DNA of 64,000 nt from Acidobacteriota bacterium (GCA_021818955.1 JAKASR010000021.1:1-64000); one strand, 5' to 3'; shown: positions 46,954 to 55,810, counted from the stretch's first letter. Notes: generated by a model from the sequence alone, not told the origin. A program made the numbers and translations.

Positions 46954-47574
46954 TCACATGATAGGTTCCGGAAAAATTGTTTTAGGGTTGTAGCGCTTCA
47001 TCTCCTGCCGCTGCTGCGGCGTCTGTCGCGGCAGATTCCGTATGAAATTCACCAGCTCCCAAATCTCCCGCCGGGAATCCTCCGGCCAGGCCGGCATGCC
47101 ACTCATGCGGATGCCGTTACGGATGGCATAGAACAACTCGCCATCGCTTTTCGTCTGGGTTTGACGGCCGGCGAGATTGGGTGGATGGGGATACATGTCC
47201 TTGCCCAAATCCGTTTTCCCATCGCCGTTGTTGTTGTGGCAGAGCGCGCAATGCGCCGCGAAATGCTGGCTGGCCATCTCGATCGTCGCGGCGGTGGCCG
47301 GGTAAGGGTTTTTCATCCGCGCCGCCTTGGCGGGCATGGCCATGTCGCGCATCATATGCGCCATCATGACCTCCATCGACGTGGGTTGCGCATGCGCGCT
47401 GAAACCCCGCGCATGTTGCAACCAAAACCATGCGCTTAGCAGCACGCCCGCCGCGAAGACTGCGGCGATGATCAAAGTACGCCAGATCCATTTCCGCATC
47501 GCCAGCTTCTCAATCTCCCGTGCCCAGGCCATCGCGCGGTGTAAAAAGCCTCGCCGATTACCCCGAATTTCCAT
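46954..47574 (-). CDS. Membrane-anchored monohaem cytochrome c
   Basis: About 206 residues. A single N-terminal membrane segment (TLIIAAVFAAGVLLSAWFWL) leads to a periplasmic domain with one haem-binding motif C109-A-L-C112-H113, and a likely distal methionine ligand in GIRMSGMPAWPED. The rest (LGKDMYPHPPNLAGRQTQ, GELFYAIRNGIR, REIWELVNFIRNLP) matches class I cytochrome c of the cytochrome_CBB3/c552 group. It probably shuttles electrons in respiration or in metal or nitrogen-oxide metabolism; partners are not present nearby. The start at 47574 has GGAAGG 8 nt upstream; a second start at residue 26 is possible. A Cys-containing small exported protein lies upstream, perhaps in the same transcript. 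Confidence 0.85.
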   Translation of the reverse strand: MEIRGNRRGFLHRAMAWAREIEKLAMRKWIWRTLIIAAVFAAGVLLSAWFWLQHARGFSAHAQPTSMEVMMAHMMRDMAMPAKAARMKNPYPATAATIEMASQHFAAHCALCHNNNGDGKTDLGKDMYPHPPNLAGRQTQTKSDGELFYAIRNGIRMSGMPAWPEDSRREIWELVNFIRNLPRQTPQQRQEMKRYNPKTIFPEPIM

Positions 47575-47701
47575 GTTTCGCCTTCCGTGAAGGTGCCTGC
47601 CGCGCCCCCGCCAGGTTGATAAAACTCTTATGCCAAAAGCGATATCGCCAGACCCATCGCAGATGGCCGGCGATAATTTGTGGAATTTTGAGCGGAAGCT
47701 T

Positions 47702-48049
47702 TTAAATCCGCAATGCGAGAAGTGTCAGCTTTGGAGGCGCCACGGAAGCATGGAAAGGAAAAGCCATGTCGGCTGTGGACAAATCCGTGGTTCTAAATAG
47801 AGCGGGAAGGGCCGCGACCGCCAGGGTGACGGGCGCGGCTGCAAAATCGCTTGGCTTTGCCGGCGGTAAACAGGAGCAATCATCATGATCTCGGCCAAGC
47901 CGCGCGCGGGATTGCCATTGCACCGTCCGGCTATGCGGCTGGATTTGGCTCAGACTTTCATGTAAGCAGCCTGGACATTCCCCCGTACTGAGCGCCATCA
48001 GCCAACTTGCCAGCGCCAACGCGAGCCCGAAATGCAGCGCTTTCGCCAT
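47702..48049 (-). CDS. Small Cys-containing exported protein of unknown function
   Basis: 115 residues from the ATG at 48049. A signal peptide (LALALASWLMALSTG) is followed by ECPGCLHESL and HDDCSCLPP, two Cys pairs with nearby His that could bind metal or form disulfides, and a Pro/Ala-rich tail with two hydrophobic stretches. I know of no family. The chosen start lies 7 nt after TATAAT (48057-48062) and has no proper Shine-Dalgarno, so it may be leaderless. It precedes the cytochrome c gene in the same direction, so a link to metal or redox work is possible but not shown. Confidence 0.5.
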   Translation of the reverse strand: MAKALHFGLALALASWLMALSTGECPGCLHESLSQIQPHSRTVQWQSRARLGRDHDDCSCLPPAKPSDFAAAPVTLAVAALPALFRTTDLSTADMAFPFHASVAPPKLTLLALRI

Positions 48050-48157
48050 CCGCCCCATTATAGATTGCTATTGATTGTTTGGATTAAAATTGCGCCGATA
48101 TTCCGCTATGTCGTGTACCGGAAATTCTGTGTGTACTTATTTAAGGTAAATGAAATT

Positions 48158-50425
48158 TTAAGGCAATCGCAACATTCCGGCGTAAATATTGATATCGCTG
48201 TAGCTTAAAGATAAAAGCGGCTGGCCGTCCGGCGCCAGGGCGATAAAGCCGCAACCCATATAGCCGGCATGCAGCAGGGCCGAAAACTGCGCCACTTGTT
48301 GCGGCGGCCGGCGGCCCGGCATCTGGAGCCGATACAGGGGCTGGCCAGGGGCCAGAAGATCCTGAAAGTAAAGATAGTTTCCCTGCGCCGACCAGACCGG
48401 CAAGCCAAACACCCTGCCCCGCGCCACCACGCGCCACTGGCGGCGACGCAGACTGTAAAGCATGATGGCGCGGCCGCGGCGGGTTACCGCAGCGATCCAG
48501 TTTCCGTCCGGCGACCAGCGCGGCAATATCATTCCCTGGCTGCCGGGAAGGACTTGCCCGCGCTTGGCGTGGATGTTCCACACGGCTAAAACCCGGCCTT
48601 CATGCAGCAAGCTGGGACGGGCCGCATAAGTAAACACCAGCCGATGCCCCCCCGGCGACCAATCGGGGTCGCGCACGTCCGCCAGTTTCGGCGCAATGGT
48701 TTCAGGCTCATCTCCAGGCCGCCGGAACAGAAACACGCGACCGCTGCGGCCCGGACGATCCGAGGTTACGGCAATGGCGTGACCATGCGGTGAAAGCCGC
48801 GGAAATGACATGCTGCCATGACGCGCACGGTCATCAAAGACCAGCCTGGTTTTCCGGCCATGACCTGAAGCCAACCAGAGCTGGGCGCCGGCGCGATTCA
48901 GATAGACCATATCCGCAGCGCGCCGCGCCCAAGCGGGTAGAGCGGGATGATGGAGTGGATCGAAAGCCGAATAATCGCCCCGGCGCAAATTCCATTGCAC
49001 GAGCTGGTTACGGTCTCGCCAGTAATAAAAATAAACATGTCGTCCGGAGGGTGAAAACAAGGCGCCCAGCGCTTCCCGAGGGCCGACGGTAAGTTGAAAA
49101 GGGCCGCGCGGGGCGCGTCGCCAGCTCCAGTGTGCTGCCCGCAGCGCCCATAAATTGGGAACTCCGCTCTGATGCGCGGAGGAAAAAAGAAAATAGCGCC
49201 CATCCGGCGTCCATTGGCCGCAACATTCGGAAGGAAAGCGGCTCCAGCCGGGCAACAAGGGATGCGGCCGCTGGCCTTGCGCGCCCATCTGCCAGATGGC
49301 CGAAGTCTGATGCCAGGGATCATGCAGGGTAAAGCGCAGCCGCCGATCGTGCAGCGACCAGGCCAAGCCGTCAGGGAACCCGGCCAGCCGGGTCAGGCAA
49401 CGCACATGGCTGCCATCGGCGCGGGCGCGCCAAATGCCATTCTTATGGGTATAGGCAATCCAGCGTCCGGAGTGGGAATAAACCGCGTCCAAGCCGGTGA
49501 GCCGCCCGAGGCGGCGCAGGGGTCCGCCTTGAGCGGGCAACAACCAGAATTTCATCTCTTGCGCGCGCGTATGAAAGCTGCCCAGCAGGAAGTTGCTACG
49601 GTCCGGACTGACGTCCATAATCAGGGCGTTTTGAAGCGGCAAAGCCACCCGCTGCGAGCCGCCGCCGCGCAAGGAAGTCTGCATCAAGCGCCAGCCGCCG
49701 CCGTCGCGTGCCATAAAATAAAGCCGCGCGCCATCGCTGGCAAGCGGCCAGGGAGTATCAATATGCCCGCTGTGGGTAATCTGCACGATCTGCGTAATTT
49801 GCGGCGGCGGGAGCGGATCGAACCACCACAATACGGTGATCAGGCCCAGCAGCATCACCAAACTAGCGGCCCAGGCCGCACGGCGCAACCACCCCGCGCG
49901 CGCCGGAGGCGCCGGCATGAAGGGGCGTGCCGCGGCCGGTTCCTCCGGCGAAATCGCCGGGCTCGCCATCGCCGGCGCTGTTGCCGGCGCCATTGCCGCT
50001 TCCGGCGCGGGCACGATGGCCGGATCCGCCCCCATCGGGTGAGCGGGCAAGGGAGACTGCACCGGAGCGATAAAGCGATAGCCTCGCCCGCGCACGGTCT
50101 CGATATAGACCGGCTGATCGGAGTCGTCGTCGAGTGCTAGCCGCAGTTTCCGGATCGCCGTGTTCAACCCGTGTTCAAAATCTAAAAAGGTTGTGCCGGC
50201 CCATAGTTTTTTTTGCAATTCCTCGCGAGCCACAATCCGGCCTGGCTGCTCCAGCAAAAGCGCCAGCAGCCGCGCTGGCAGCTCTTGTAGCGCCCGTCGC
50301 CGGCCCTGGTGATAGAGGTCAAGACTGTCGCGGTCAAAACGGAAGGGGCCAAAAAGCAACGCTGACATCACCTGCCATGCCGCGGGCCAGTGGGAATCGG
50401 CATTGTTGCCGGAGGGCGTGGCCAT
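48158..50425 (-). CDS. CadC-like winged-helix regulator with C-terminal beta-propeller
   Basis: An N-terminal OmpR/PhoB-type winged helix, seen in LLFGPFRFDRDSLDLYHQGR, ELPARLLALLLEQPGRIVAR, FEHGLNTAIRKLRLALDDD and YIETVRGRGYRFIAP, followed by a Pro/Ala linker, a membrane helix (about residues 188-208, AAWASLVMLLGLITVLWWF) and a large outer domain of WD40/TolB-like repeats (GSFHTRAQEMKFWLLPAQGG, SPDGRYFLFSS-type strands). This is the family of membrane-bound regulators that sense outside the cell and bind promoters from the membrane. I use ATG at 50425, about 22 nt after the predicted start site. It is divergent from the pilin-like/OmpA group and may control it. Confidence 0.85.
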   Translation of the reverse strand: MATPSGNNADSHWPAAWQVMSALLFGPFRFDRDSLDLYHQGRRRALQELPARLLALLLEQPGRIVAREELQKKLWAGTTFLDFEHGLNTAIRKLRLALDDDSDQPVYIETVRGRGYRFIAPVQSPLPAHPMGADPAIVPAPEAAMAPATAPAMASPAISPEEPAAARPFMPAPPARAGWLRRAAWAASLVMLLGLITVLWWFDPLPPPQITQIVQITHSGHIDTPWPLASDGARLYFMARDGGGWRLMQTSLRGGGSQRVALPLQNALIMDVSPDRSNFLLGSFHTRAQEMKFWLLPAQGGPLRRLGRLTGLDAVYSHSGRWIAYTHKNGIWRARADGSHVRCLTRLAGFPDGLAWSLHDRRLRFTLHDPWHQTSAIWQMGAQGQRPHPLLPGWSRFPSECCGQWTPDGRYFLFSSAHQSGVPNLWALRAAHWSWRRAPRGPFQLTVGPREALGALFSPSGRHVYFYYWRDRNQLVQWNLRRGDYSAFDPLHHPALPAWARRAADMVYLNRAGAQLWLASGHGRKTRLVFDDRARHGSMSFPRLSPHGHAIAVTSDRPGRSGRVFLFRRPGDEPETIAPKLADVRDPDWSPGGHRLVFTYAARPSLLHEGRVLAVWNIHAKRGQVLPGSQGMILPRWSPDGNWIAAVTRRGRAIMLYSLRRRQWRVVARGRVFGLPVWSAQGNYLYFQDLLAPGQPLYRLQMPGRRPPQQVAQFSALLHAGYMGCGFIALAPDGQPLLSLSYSDINIYAGMLRLP

Positions 50426-50453
50426 ATCGTGAACTTGAATCGAATCGGCGCTA

Positions 50454-50482
50454 ATTATAGCGACCCGGAGTGGGCTGCGCAA
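50454..50482 (-). promoter_or_regulatory. Sigma-70-like promoter of the CadC-like gene
   Basis: TTGCGC (-35, 50477-50482) and TATAAT (-10, 50454-50459) lie 17 bp apart on the minus strand. The -10 sits inside the inverted repeat CGCTA-N4-TAGCG, so a protein binding there could control it. Confidence 0.6.
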
Positions 50483-50550
50483 TCGCCCGCTCCTGGGGGA
50501 TACGGCCGATCACCGGGTAAACCAAGAAAAAGCCAGCACTTACGTCAGTT

Positions 50551-50627
50551 CACCCAGGGTGCATCCGCAGTTTATCCCGGGTGTATTGATTTGCTCCGGC
50601 GGGTGAGCAGAATCACCCCTATAGGGG
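50551..50627. promoter_or_regulatory. Cluster of GGGTG/CACCC half-sites, candidate operators
   Basis: The divergent region has five GGGTG or CACCC half-sites: the dyad CACCCAGGGTG (50551-50561), GGGTG at 50579, and GGGTGA-N6-TCACCC (50601-50618), followed by the 12-bp palindrome CCCCTATAGGGG (50616-50627). Such grouping suggests one or more DNA-binding proteins acting on the divergent genes. The G-tract palindrome recalls operators of CsoR/RcnR-type metal regulators, but none is encoded nearby. Confidence 0.4.
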
Positions 50628-50749
50628 AAGATCGTCAAGCGACTCCATGGCCTTTGCGCCGCCAGGCGGATGCCGTGCCATGCCCAACATGATGCACGGC
50701 AGCATGCACTTTCCCGGCTAGCCCGCCCTATTGAAGCGAGGAGAAACGG

Positions 50750-51277
50750 ATGAAGAGGCAAGGCCTGTCGCGCTGGGCAATTCCGGTGTTGGGCTTGACC
50801 CTGGGTTTGAATCTGGCGATGGGCGCGCAGGCACAGGCCAGCGTGCCCGCCGGCACCCGGCTTGATCCAATCCAGATCGGCAAAACCAAGATCACGCTGC
50901 CGCCCAAGGAGCAGGTGGCGTTTTTATTCATTTACAACCTCGTGGAGCTGGAAGGCCAATGCCGCAACCCATTTTTCGGCGGCCCCGGACGCTGGTGCAC
51001 GCTGCGCGAGTTGTTGGCCGGCTTGAAAACTTCCAGCGGGGTGCTGGGCCTGACGCGCAATCCGGCCGCGGACCCGTTTTATCGCTTCCGCCTCGAGTTC
51101 ATCGGCAAAGACCTGGTGATTAAAGCTCTCCCGAAACAACCCGGGCTGGCGGCCTTTGCCTTTGTGGGTCCGGCGGACATGGGCGGCAACTACTATTACA
51201 GCCCGAACGGCGCCCGCCTGGCGCAGGCACAGCACATTGACGGCATGGGGTATGCGGGCAAGGGATTCAAGCGCTGA
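50750..51277 (+). CDS. Exported protein resembling the globular part of a type IV pilin
   Basis: A 175-residue protein with a signal peptide (WAIPVLGLTLGLNLAMGAQAQA). The mature part, with one Cys pair (ECQ-type spacing QCRNPFFG, RWCTLRELL), FYRFRLEFIGKDLVIKALP and a C-terminal NYYYSPNGARLAQAQ, looks like the C-terminal head of acidobacterial major-pilin-like proteins (a Cys-Ser-Leu-like motif, a beta-sheet, then a 'fyid..G.i' end). The prepilin N-terminus and the long hydrophobic helix are missing, so it is not itself a pilin. GAGGAGA lies upstream of the ATG. It precedes the CsgG/OmpA fusion by 78 nt and may share its transcript. Function unknown. Confidence 0.55.
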   Translation: MKRQGLSRWAIPVLGLTLGLNLAMGAQAQASVPAGTRLDPIQIGKTKITLPPKEQVAFLFIYNLVELEGQCRNPFFGGPGRWCTLRELLAGLKTSSGVLGLTRNPAADPFYRFRLEFIGKDLVIKALPKQPGLAAFAFVGPADMGGNYYYSPNGARLAQAQHIDGMGYAGKGFKR

Positions 51278-51355
51278 GGTAACGGCGGCATCGCCAGAGA
51301 CAAGACGCCGGCGGGCCGCTTGCGGGCAGGTATGAAAACTAACGGAGGACGCCAT

Positions 51356-53083
51356 ATGCGGTTACGTCACGGCATTTTTGCCATCGCGGTTTGCTGGCTG
51401 GGATTGGGCCTGGGCAGCCGAAGCCTGCAAGCGCAAAATAATGCTCCCAGCTTCAGCGTGGGCATTGCGCCCTTTCAGGATGTCAGCGGCAACCCCAACC
51501 TGGGCCAGTTGGCGAACGTGTTGCCCAGCATGTTGCAAAGCGTGCTGCTCGATAAAACCCAACTGGTGCCGCGCCAGTTGCAGGGCGCGCCTTCCGGCCA
51601 GGCGATTGATGTATCGAGCGCCGCCGCCCTGGGACAGCAGTCGGGTGCGGACGTGGTGGCGATCGGAACGCTGTTGGCCGGCTCGATTAAAACTTCCAAT
51701 GGCAGTTTCGGCGGCTTTGGGTTTCATGGCATCCAGGTGGGCGGCAACAGTAAAAAGATCAGCGTCCGCCTGTTGTTGCAAGTGGACCTGGTGGACGTGA
51801 ACCGCGGAGTGAAAATTGCCACCCTGCGGGCGCGGGGCAATGTCTCGAACACCCACTTTGATCCCAGCATGGACAGCGGCAACTACGGCAACGTGAACAT
51901 GCAGAGCGCGGGGTTTTCCCAATCGGCGCTGGGCAAAGCCACAACCCAGGCGCTGAATCGGTTGGCGAAAAAAATGGTGCGGGCGCTGAAAAATTTCCAT
52001 CCAGCGAATGCGGCGGCGCCCGGCGGCCCGGGGGCGCCGGGCGGCGGCGCGCCCGCACCGGCACCCACCAGCCCCGGCGCCACGCCCGCGCCGGCCGGCG
52101 CTGGAACGCAACCCAATTTCAAGGCGGTAAAAATCGACTTCGTGCCTGGCGAGCGGACGATTTTTTTCGATGACCTGAGCGACATGGCGCCCGATGAGCC
52201 GCCGCCGCACTGGAAGGTGCGCGGATCCTCGGTTGCGCTGCTGATCAGCGGCACGGCGCGCGAGTTGCAAGTGCACGTGTCCCAGCTCACCTCGCCGCCT
52301 CTCGCTCTGCCCGCCAATTTCACGCTGCAATCGGTAATGACCTATCACATCGGCGGAGACTCGGGAACCACGCCCACGGCGAACTGGCACTTCCAGGATG
52401 GCCACGGCAACGACGTGCTGTATGCGGCTAGCACCGCCAACGTGCAGGACAAGACGCTCACGATCCGGCTGGCGGACGGGGATAACGGCACGCTGGGCAA
52501 CACCACCGTCCCGAATGTGGATTTCACCCAGCCCGTGCACGTGGATCTATGGATACAGAACGGACGGGTGCGGGAGTATGTGAACGGTGCGCGGGTGTTG
52601 GACGAGAATCAGGTCAAGATCCAGGGGATCGCGCAGCTGGCCCTGTATACCAACCGGGGGGAAGGCGACCGTGCCTGGATTGGACTGCAGCGGGTGCGCC
52701 TGGCGGAATCGGCGCCGGACTTCGCCGCCGCCATGCAGGCGACGGGCAAATACGTGACCCACGGCATTCACTTCGACACGGGCAGCGCGATTTTGAAAGC
52801 CGACTCGGCGCCGATCGTAAAGCAGGTGGCGGATGGGCTGCTGGGCGATCCGGCGCTCAACCTGGAAATCGACGGGTATACCGACTCGGTGGGCGGCAAA
52901 GCCGCGAATCTGAAGCTGTCGCAGGCGCGCGCCGACGCCGTGCGTTCGGTGCTGATCTCGCAATTTGGGATTGATGCAAACCGCTTGACCGCCAAAGGCA
53001 TGGGCGAGGCCGATCCCATCGGCTCCAACGATACCGCCGCCGGACGAGCCGAAAATCGGCGGGTGGAGTTTGTCAAGCAATAG
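51356..53083 (+). CDS. Exported CsgG-like/LamG-like/OmpA fusion protein
   Basis: About 575 residues from the ATG at 51356 (GGAGG 7 nt upstream). Signal peptide near LGLGLGSRSLQAQ. The first domain (VGIAPFQDVSGN, LANVLPSMLQSVLL, GADVVAIGTLLAG, VDVNRGVKIATLRARG) is CsgG/FlgO-like. After a Pro/Ala/Gly-rich linker comes a beta-sandwich (PHWKVRGSSVALLISG, NWHFQDGHGNDV, VDLWIQNGRVREYVNG) like LamG/jelly-roll domains. The end is an OmpA C-terminal domain (LEIDGYTDSVGGKAANLKLS, RLTAKGMGEADPI, NRRVEFVKQ) that binds peptidoglycan. The protein likely links the outer membrane or a secreted complex to the cell wall. I know no named family with this three-part order. Confidence 0.8.
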   Translation: MRLRHGIFAIAVCWLGLGLGSRSLQAQNNAPSFSVGIAPFQDVSGNPNLGQLANVLPSMLQSVLLDKTQLVPRQLQGAPSGQAIDVSSAAALGQQSGADVVAIGTLLAGSIKTSNGSFGGFGFHGIQVGGNSKKISVRLLLQVDLVDVNRGVKIATLRARGNVSNTHFDPSMDSGNYGNVNMQSAGFSQSALGKATTQALNRLAKKMVRALKNFHPANAAAPGGPGAPGGGAPAPAPTSPGATPAPAGAGTQPNFKAVKIDFVPGERTIFFDDLSDMAPDEPPPHWKVRGSSVALLISGTARELQVHVSQLTSPPLALPANFTLQSVMTYHIGGDSGTTPTANWHFQDGHGNDVLYAASTANVQDKTLTIRLADGDNGTLGNTTVPNVDFTQPVHVDLWIQNGRVREYVNGARVLDENQVKIQGIAQLALYTNRGEGDRAWIGLQRVRLAESAPDFAAAMQATGKYVTHGIHFDTGSAILKADSAPIVKQVADGLLGDPALNLEIDGYTDSVGGKAANLKLSQARADAVRSVLISQFGIDANRLTAKGMGEADPIGSNDTAAGRAENRRVEFVKQ

Positions 53084-53153
53084 TGAGACGGCGTTGACCC
53101 AGGCGGGAGTTAGAAGAGAAACCGCTTCGGCTTGCCGCCGCCGCGCCTGGCTG

Positions 53154-53233
53154 GCGGTTCGGCCGCTTTTACTTTTAGGCGCTGACGCTTTCGCCAAGGT
53201 CCGGCCGAAACCGGACGCAGGGCGAATACTCAG
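53154..53233 (+). repeat. Composite polar repeat, short copy 11 in a gene leader
   Basis: GCGGTTCGGCCGC, TTTTACTTTTA, GGCGCTGACGCTTTCGCC and GTCCGGCCGAAACCGGAC. It ends 9 nt before the start of the cysteine protease gene and includes the region just before its Shine-Dalgarno. Confidence 0.8.
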
Positions 53234-53242
53234 GGAGTCCAG

Positions 53243-54793
53243 ATGAAGCGGAATGGTCATGCACATCTGTTAAGGACCGCTTTCTATAGTTTCCTCGTCG
53301 CGGTGGGACTGCTGGCGCAGGTCCCGCCCACGCGCTTCAGCGGCGCGGTGCGCGGGGCGCCCGCCTACGGTTCGTTCTGGATGGCGCTGAGCACCGGCCG
53401 TGTCGTGCACGTGCTGGGAGCGCGGGCGCGTTTCCTGGCGGGCGGCCGGCCCGCCACCATCCAATTCCTGCAACCGGGAATGCAGGTGGTCGTATGGGGG
53501 CGAATGTCGTTCAACCAAATCATCGCCACCGAGGTCGATCTGCCGGCGCCGGCACAGCCCTCGGGCGGTTCGCCCTACCGGGCGCCGGTGTCCGGACCGA
53601 TGCCCGCGGCCACACACGTCATCCTTTCCGTCAAGCTCGACCCGCAGGAAACCGACGAATGGTGCTGGGCGGCCAGCACCAAGATGGTGATGGATTACAT
53701 CTCGCCTTGCGTGCTGACGACGCAGTGTGCGGAAGCCAATCACGCCTTCGGCCTGAGCACCGCCTGCCAATGCCCAACACCGGCGGTAGCCATTAACGGG
53801 GCTTGGCCCGATCAACCGCTCAATCAGTACGGCTTTACCTTTAAGAAGTCCGCCTCGGCCCTTTCCTGGAGCGATGTGACCAGCGAGATCGGCACCAGCG
53901 GGCGGCCCTTCATATTCACTTGGGGTTGGAATTCAGGCGGAGGGCACGCGATGACGGCAGTGGGTGTTACTTCGCTGGGGCCGTTGGACTTTGTCGTTGC
54001 GAACAATCCTTGGCTGCCCTATTGCCAGCGCTGTGGGAGCGGCGCCGCGCCGGGTGGCAATGTGGACTACGACACCTACGGCGATTTCGTCGGAGGCACG
54101 GGCTACGATCATTCCCACTGGATTGACTATTACGACGTTCAAGGAAAATATTGCCGCCTGCTTCCGCATCCAGCCATCAAGGTCGAGCTTGCCGAAAAAC
54201 CTCCTCTTCCGCCTTTGCCGACTCTGGCCAGTGCGGTCGATATCATCATGGCCGGTTTGAGCGCACAGCCCGGCCAAGTGGATTTGCAGAGTCTGGGTTT
54301 GTCGTCGCCCAACGGGCGTGGCGATTTCCAGCCCCGACCGCCTATCCGGGTTGTTGAGGTGAATTTGCGGGCTCTCGCCGATTATCAGCCGCGGCAAGAC
54401 CCGAACCGGCTTCTGGTCGATTATCATTCCCGGATCGTTCCGGTCGCGGCCGCGGACACGGTGCGGTTTGGCATTACCGTCACGCAAATTTTTGGAGGGT
54501 TCCGCGTCGACAGCTTTGGCGCCGCCAACTTCGTCCAGGCAGTAACCGAAAGCATTGAGCGCCGGGCAATAGCCGACCGAATCTCTCCTCAGCAATTTTT
54601 CCTGATCGAAATTCCGGCGCTGAGCGTGGTTTTGGTCGCGCGCCACCAGGGAACGCAGCTCCTGGTGACTTCCGTTTACGGTCAGCCGCAATGGAAGTTG
54701 GAGGAGGGCGCAGAGACGCTCGCGGCAATGACCTTCAGCAACCTCCGGCAAGCCGCAGCGCAGGTGCTTACAAAACCGCATGCATGCGAGTGA
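53243..54793 (+). CDS. Exported papain-like cysteine protease (C70/C39-like)
   Basis: 516 residues. After a signal peptide (FYSFLVAVGLLAQ) a roughly 80-residue beta domain resembles DUF5666 (VHVLGARARFLAGGRPATI, PGMQVVVWGRMSFNQIIATEV). The peptidase domain then has the catalytic cysteine in QETDEWCWAAST (C141), a histidine in GGGHAMTAVGV (H235) and an asparagine in VVANNPW (N254/N255), the papain-like triad order. About 180 C-terminal residues have no recognised domain (VVEVNLRALADYQP, FRVDSFGAANFVQ). Four further Cys pairs in the protease part suggest disulfides, fitting a secreted enzyme. GGGAG precedes the ATG. Substrate and target are unknown; it may process the neighbouring exported proteins, which is inference only. 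Confidence 0.75.
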   Translation: MKRNGHAHLLRTAFYSFLVAVGLLAQVPPTRFSGAVRGAPAYGSFWMALSTGRVVHVLGARARFLAGGRPATIQFLQPGMQVVVWGRMSFNQIIATEVDLPAPAQPSGGSPYRAPVSGPMPAATHVILSVKLDPQETDEWCWAASTKMVMDYISPCVLTTQCAEANHAFGLSTACQCPTPAVAINGAWPDQPLNQYGFTFKKSASALSWSDVTSEIGTSGRPFIFTWGWNSGGGHAMTAVGVTSLGPLDFVVANNPWLPYCQRCGSGAAPGGNVDYDTYGDFVGGTGYDHSHWIDYYDVQGKYCRLLPHPAIKVELAEKPPLPPLPTLASAVDIIMAGLSAQPGQVDLQSLGLSSPNGRGDFQPRPPIRVVEVNLRALADYQPRQDPNRLLVDYHSRIVPVAAADTVRFGITVTQIFGGFRVDSFGAANFVQAVTESIERRAIADRISPQQFFLIEIPALSVVLVARHQGTQLLVTSVYGQPQWKLEEGAETLAAMTFSNLRQAAAQVLTKPHACE

Positions 54794-54937
54794 GCACAGG
54801 CCGGCATGCGGCAGGCGATTACCGGGGTCTGCGGACGCGGGCTGATGGCAAGCGCAGCGGTCATTTATTTCCTGCAGGACAGCATCCGCCGCGCCGCATT
54901 GCGCACAGATTTACAAATACCCGGGGGGGTAACGCTT

Positions 54938-55732
54938 ATGCACCCGCAAAAGCTTTCTCTGTGGTTCGTTGGCCTGGCGCTCGCCGGGATGATGAACTGC
55001 TCGCATCGCCCACCAGCAACGACTACCCAAGCCAGTCCTCTCGCGCCCCGGACGAATATTCCGGCTTCGTTATCTCAAACCCCGCCCGCCATGCATCCCG
55101 ATCTGGCCGGCTATACGCCAACGGAACAACTCAATTCCGGCAGGGTGGGGCTGACGGCGGCCGACATCGCTTTCTACTTGAAAGTCGTGACGAAAGCGGT
55201 CCAGGATGCGAACGCCGCTCCGGCCCATTTATCGACCCAACCGGCAGTCGCGCAGGTCAAAGCCCGATCGCGGCAGGAGATGGCGGCGCTCAAGGCTCAC
55301 GACTTCGCGCGGTTCCAGCAACTCGAGCAGCAAGCCGCGGCGGCCACCCAGGCGCTTAAAGTTCAAATGCATGCGGCGGCTTTCTCGGTGCAGGAAGCCG
55401 GCAAGCTCGGAATGCCCCGCCGCCAATGGTCGGCCTTAAGCCGGGCCATATTTCAAGTGGGGGAGCGGTTGAGCCTATGGCAAAGAGACTCCGCACTGCA
55501 GCATGAGTTGGGCGAAAAAGTTCAGCCCTTCTGCCCGGCACGCCAGCGCCCGGGGTTATCGGCCCATCACCGCTATCGGGCGAAGGATTTCGCCATTTTG
55601 CATGCCGCCTGTCTTGCGGATCAAGCCAGCGTCCAGCCGCATTTGAGCGCAATCATTCGGTTGAATCATGCCTATGTCGCGGCGCTGAAGCAGCGTGGCG
55701 CCGGGAGCATGAATATAATCACCCTGCAATAA
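54938..55732 (+). CDS. Exported or lipid-anchored protein of unknown function
   Basis: 264 residues from the ATG at 54938, preceded by a G-rich tract at Shine-Dalgarno distance. The N-terminus LSLWFVGLALAGMMNCSHRP is a signal peptide with a Cys at the end; the lipobox is poor (MMNC), so lipid attachment is doubtful. Beyond a Thr/Pro linker the chain is mostly helical (AAVAQVKARSRQEMAALKAHDFARFQQLEQQA). Two Cys lie near the end (PFCPARQRP and LHAACLADQ). I recognise no family. It follows the protease gene after 144 nt in the same direction. The longer frame starting at 54806 is not supported. Confidence 0.6.
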   Translation: MHPQKLSLWFVGLALAGMMNCSHRPPATTTQASPLAPRTNIPASLSQTPPAMHPDLAGYTPTEQLNSGRVGLTAADIAFYLKVVTKAVQDANAAPAHLSTQPAVAQVKARSRQEMAALKAHDFARFQQLEQQAAAATQALKVQMHAAAFSVQEAGKLGMPRRQWSALSRAIFQVGERLSLWQRDSALQHELGEKVQPFCPARQRPGLSAHHRYRAKDFAILHAACLADQASVQPHLSAIIRLNHAYVAALKQRGAGSMNIITLQ

Positions 55733-55753
55733 GCGGCGGCAGAGGCGGCTGCT

Positions 55754-55789
55754 ACGAAAATTGCTGTCCGACTCGGCCGTTAACGCTTT
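55754..55789 (+). repeat. Composite polar repeat, tail-only fragment 12
   Basis: AAAATTGCTGTCCGACTCGG and CCGTTAACGCTTT, the last module only, in the same orientation as the others. Confidence 0.75.
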
Positions 55790-55810
55790 ATGCTCGCCAT
55801 TCAAAGAAAA

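Noticed and set aside
46777-47439. 220-residue plus-strand frame
   Set aside because: It lies antisense to the cytochrome c gene, which has clear motifs, and shows none itself.
52547-53266. 239-residue minus-strand frame
   Set aside because: It reads through a composite repeat and antisense to the OmpA domain; no independent support.
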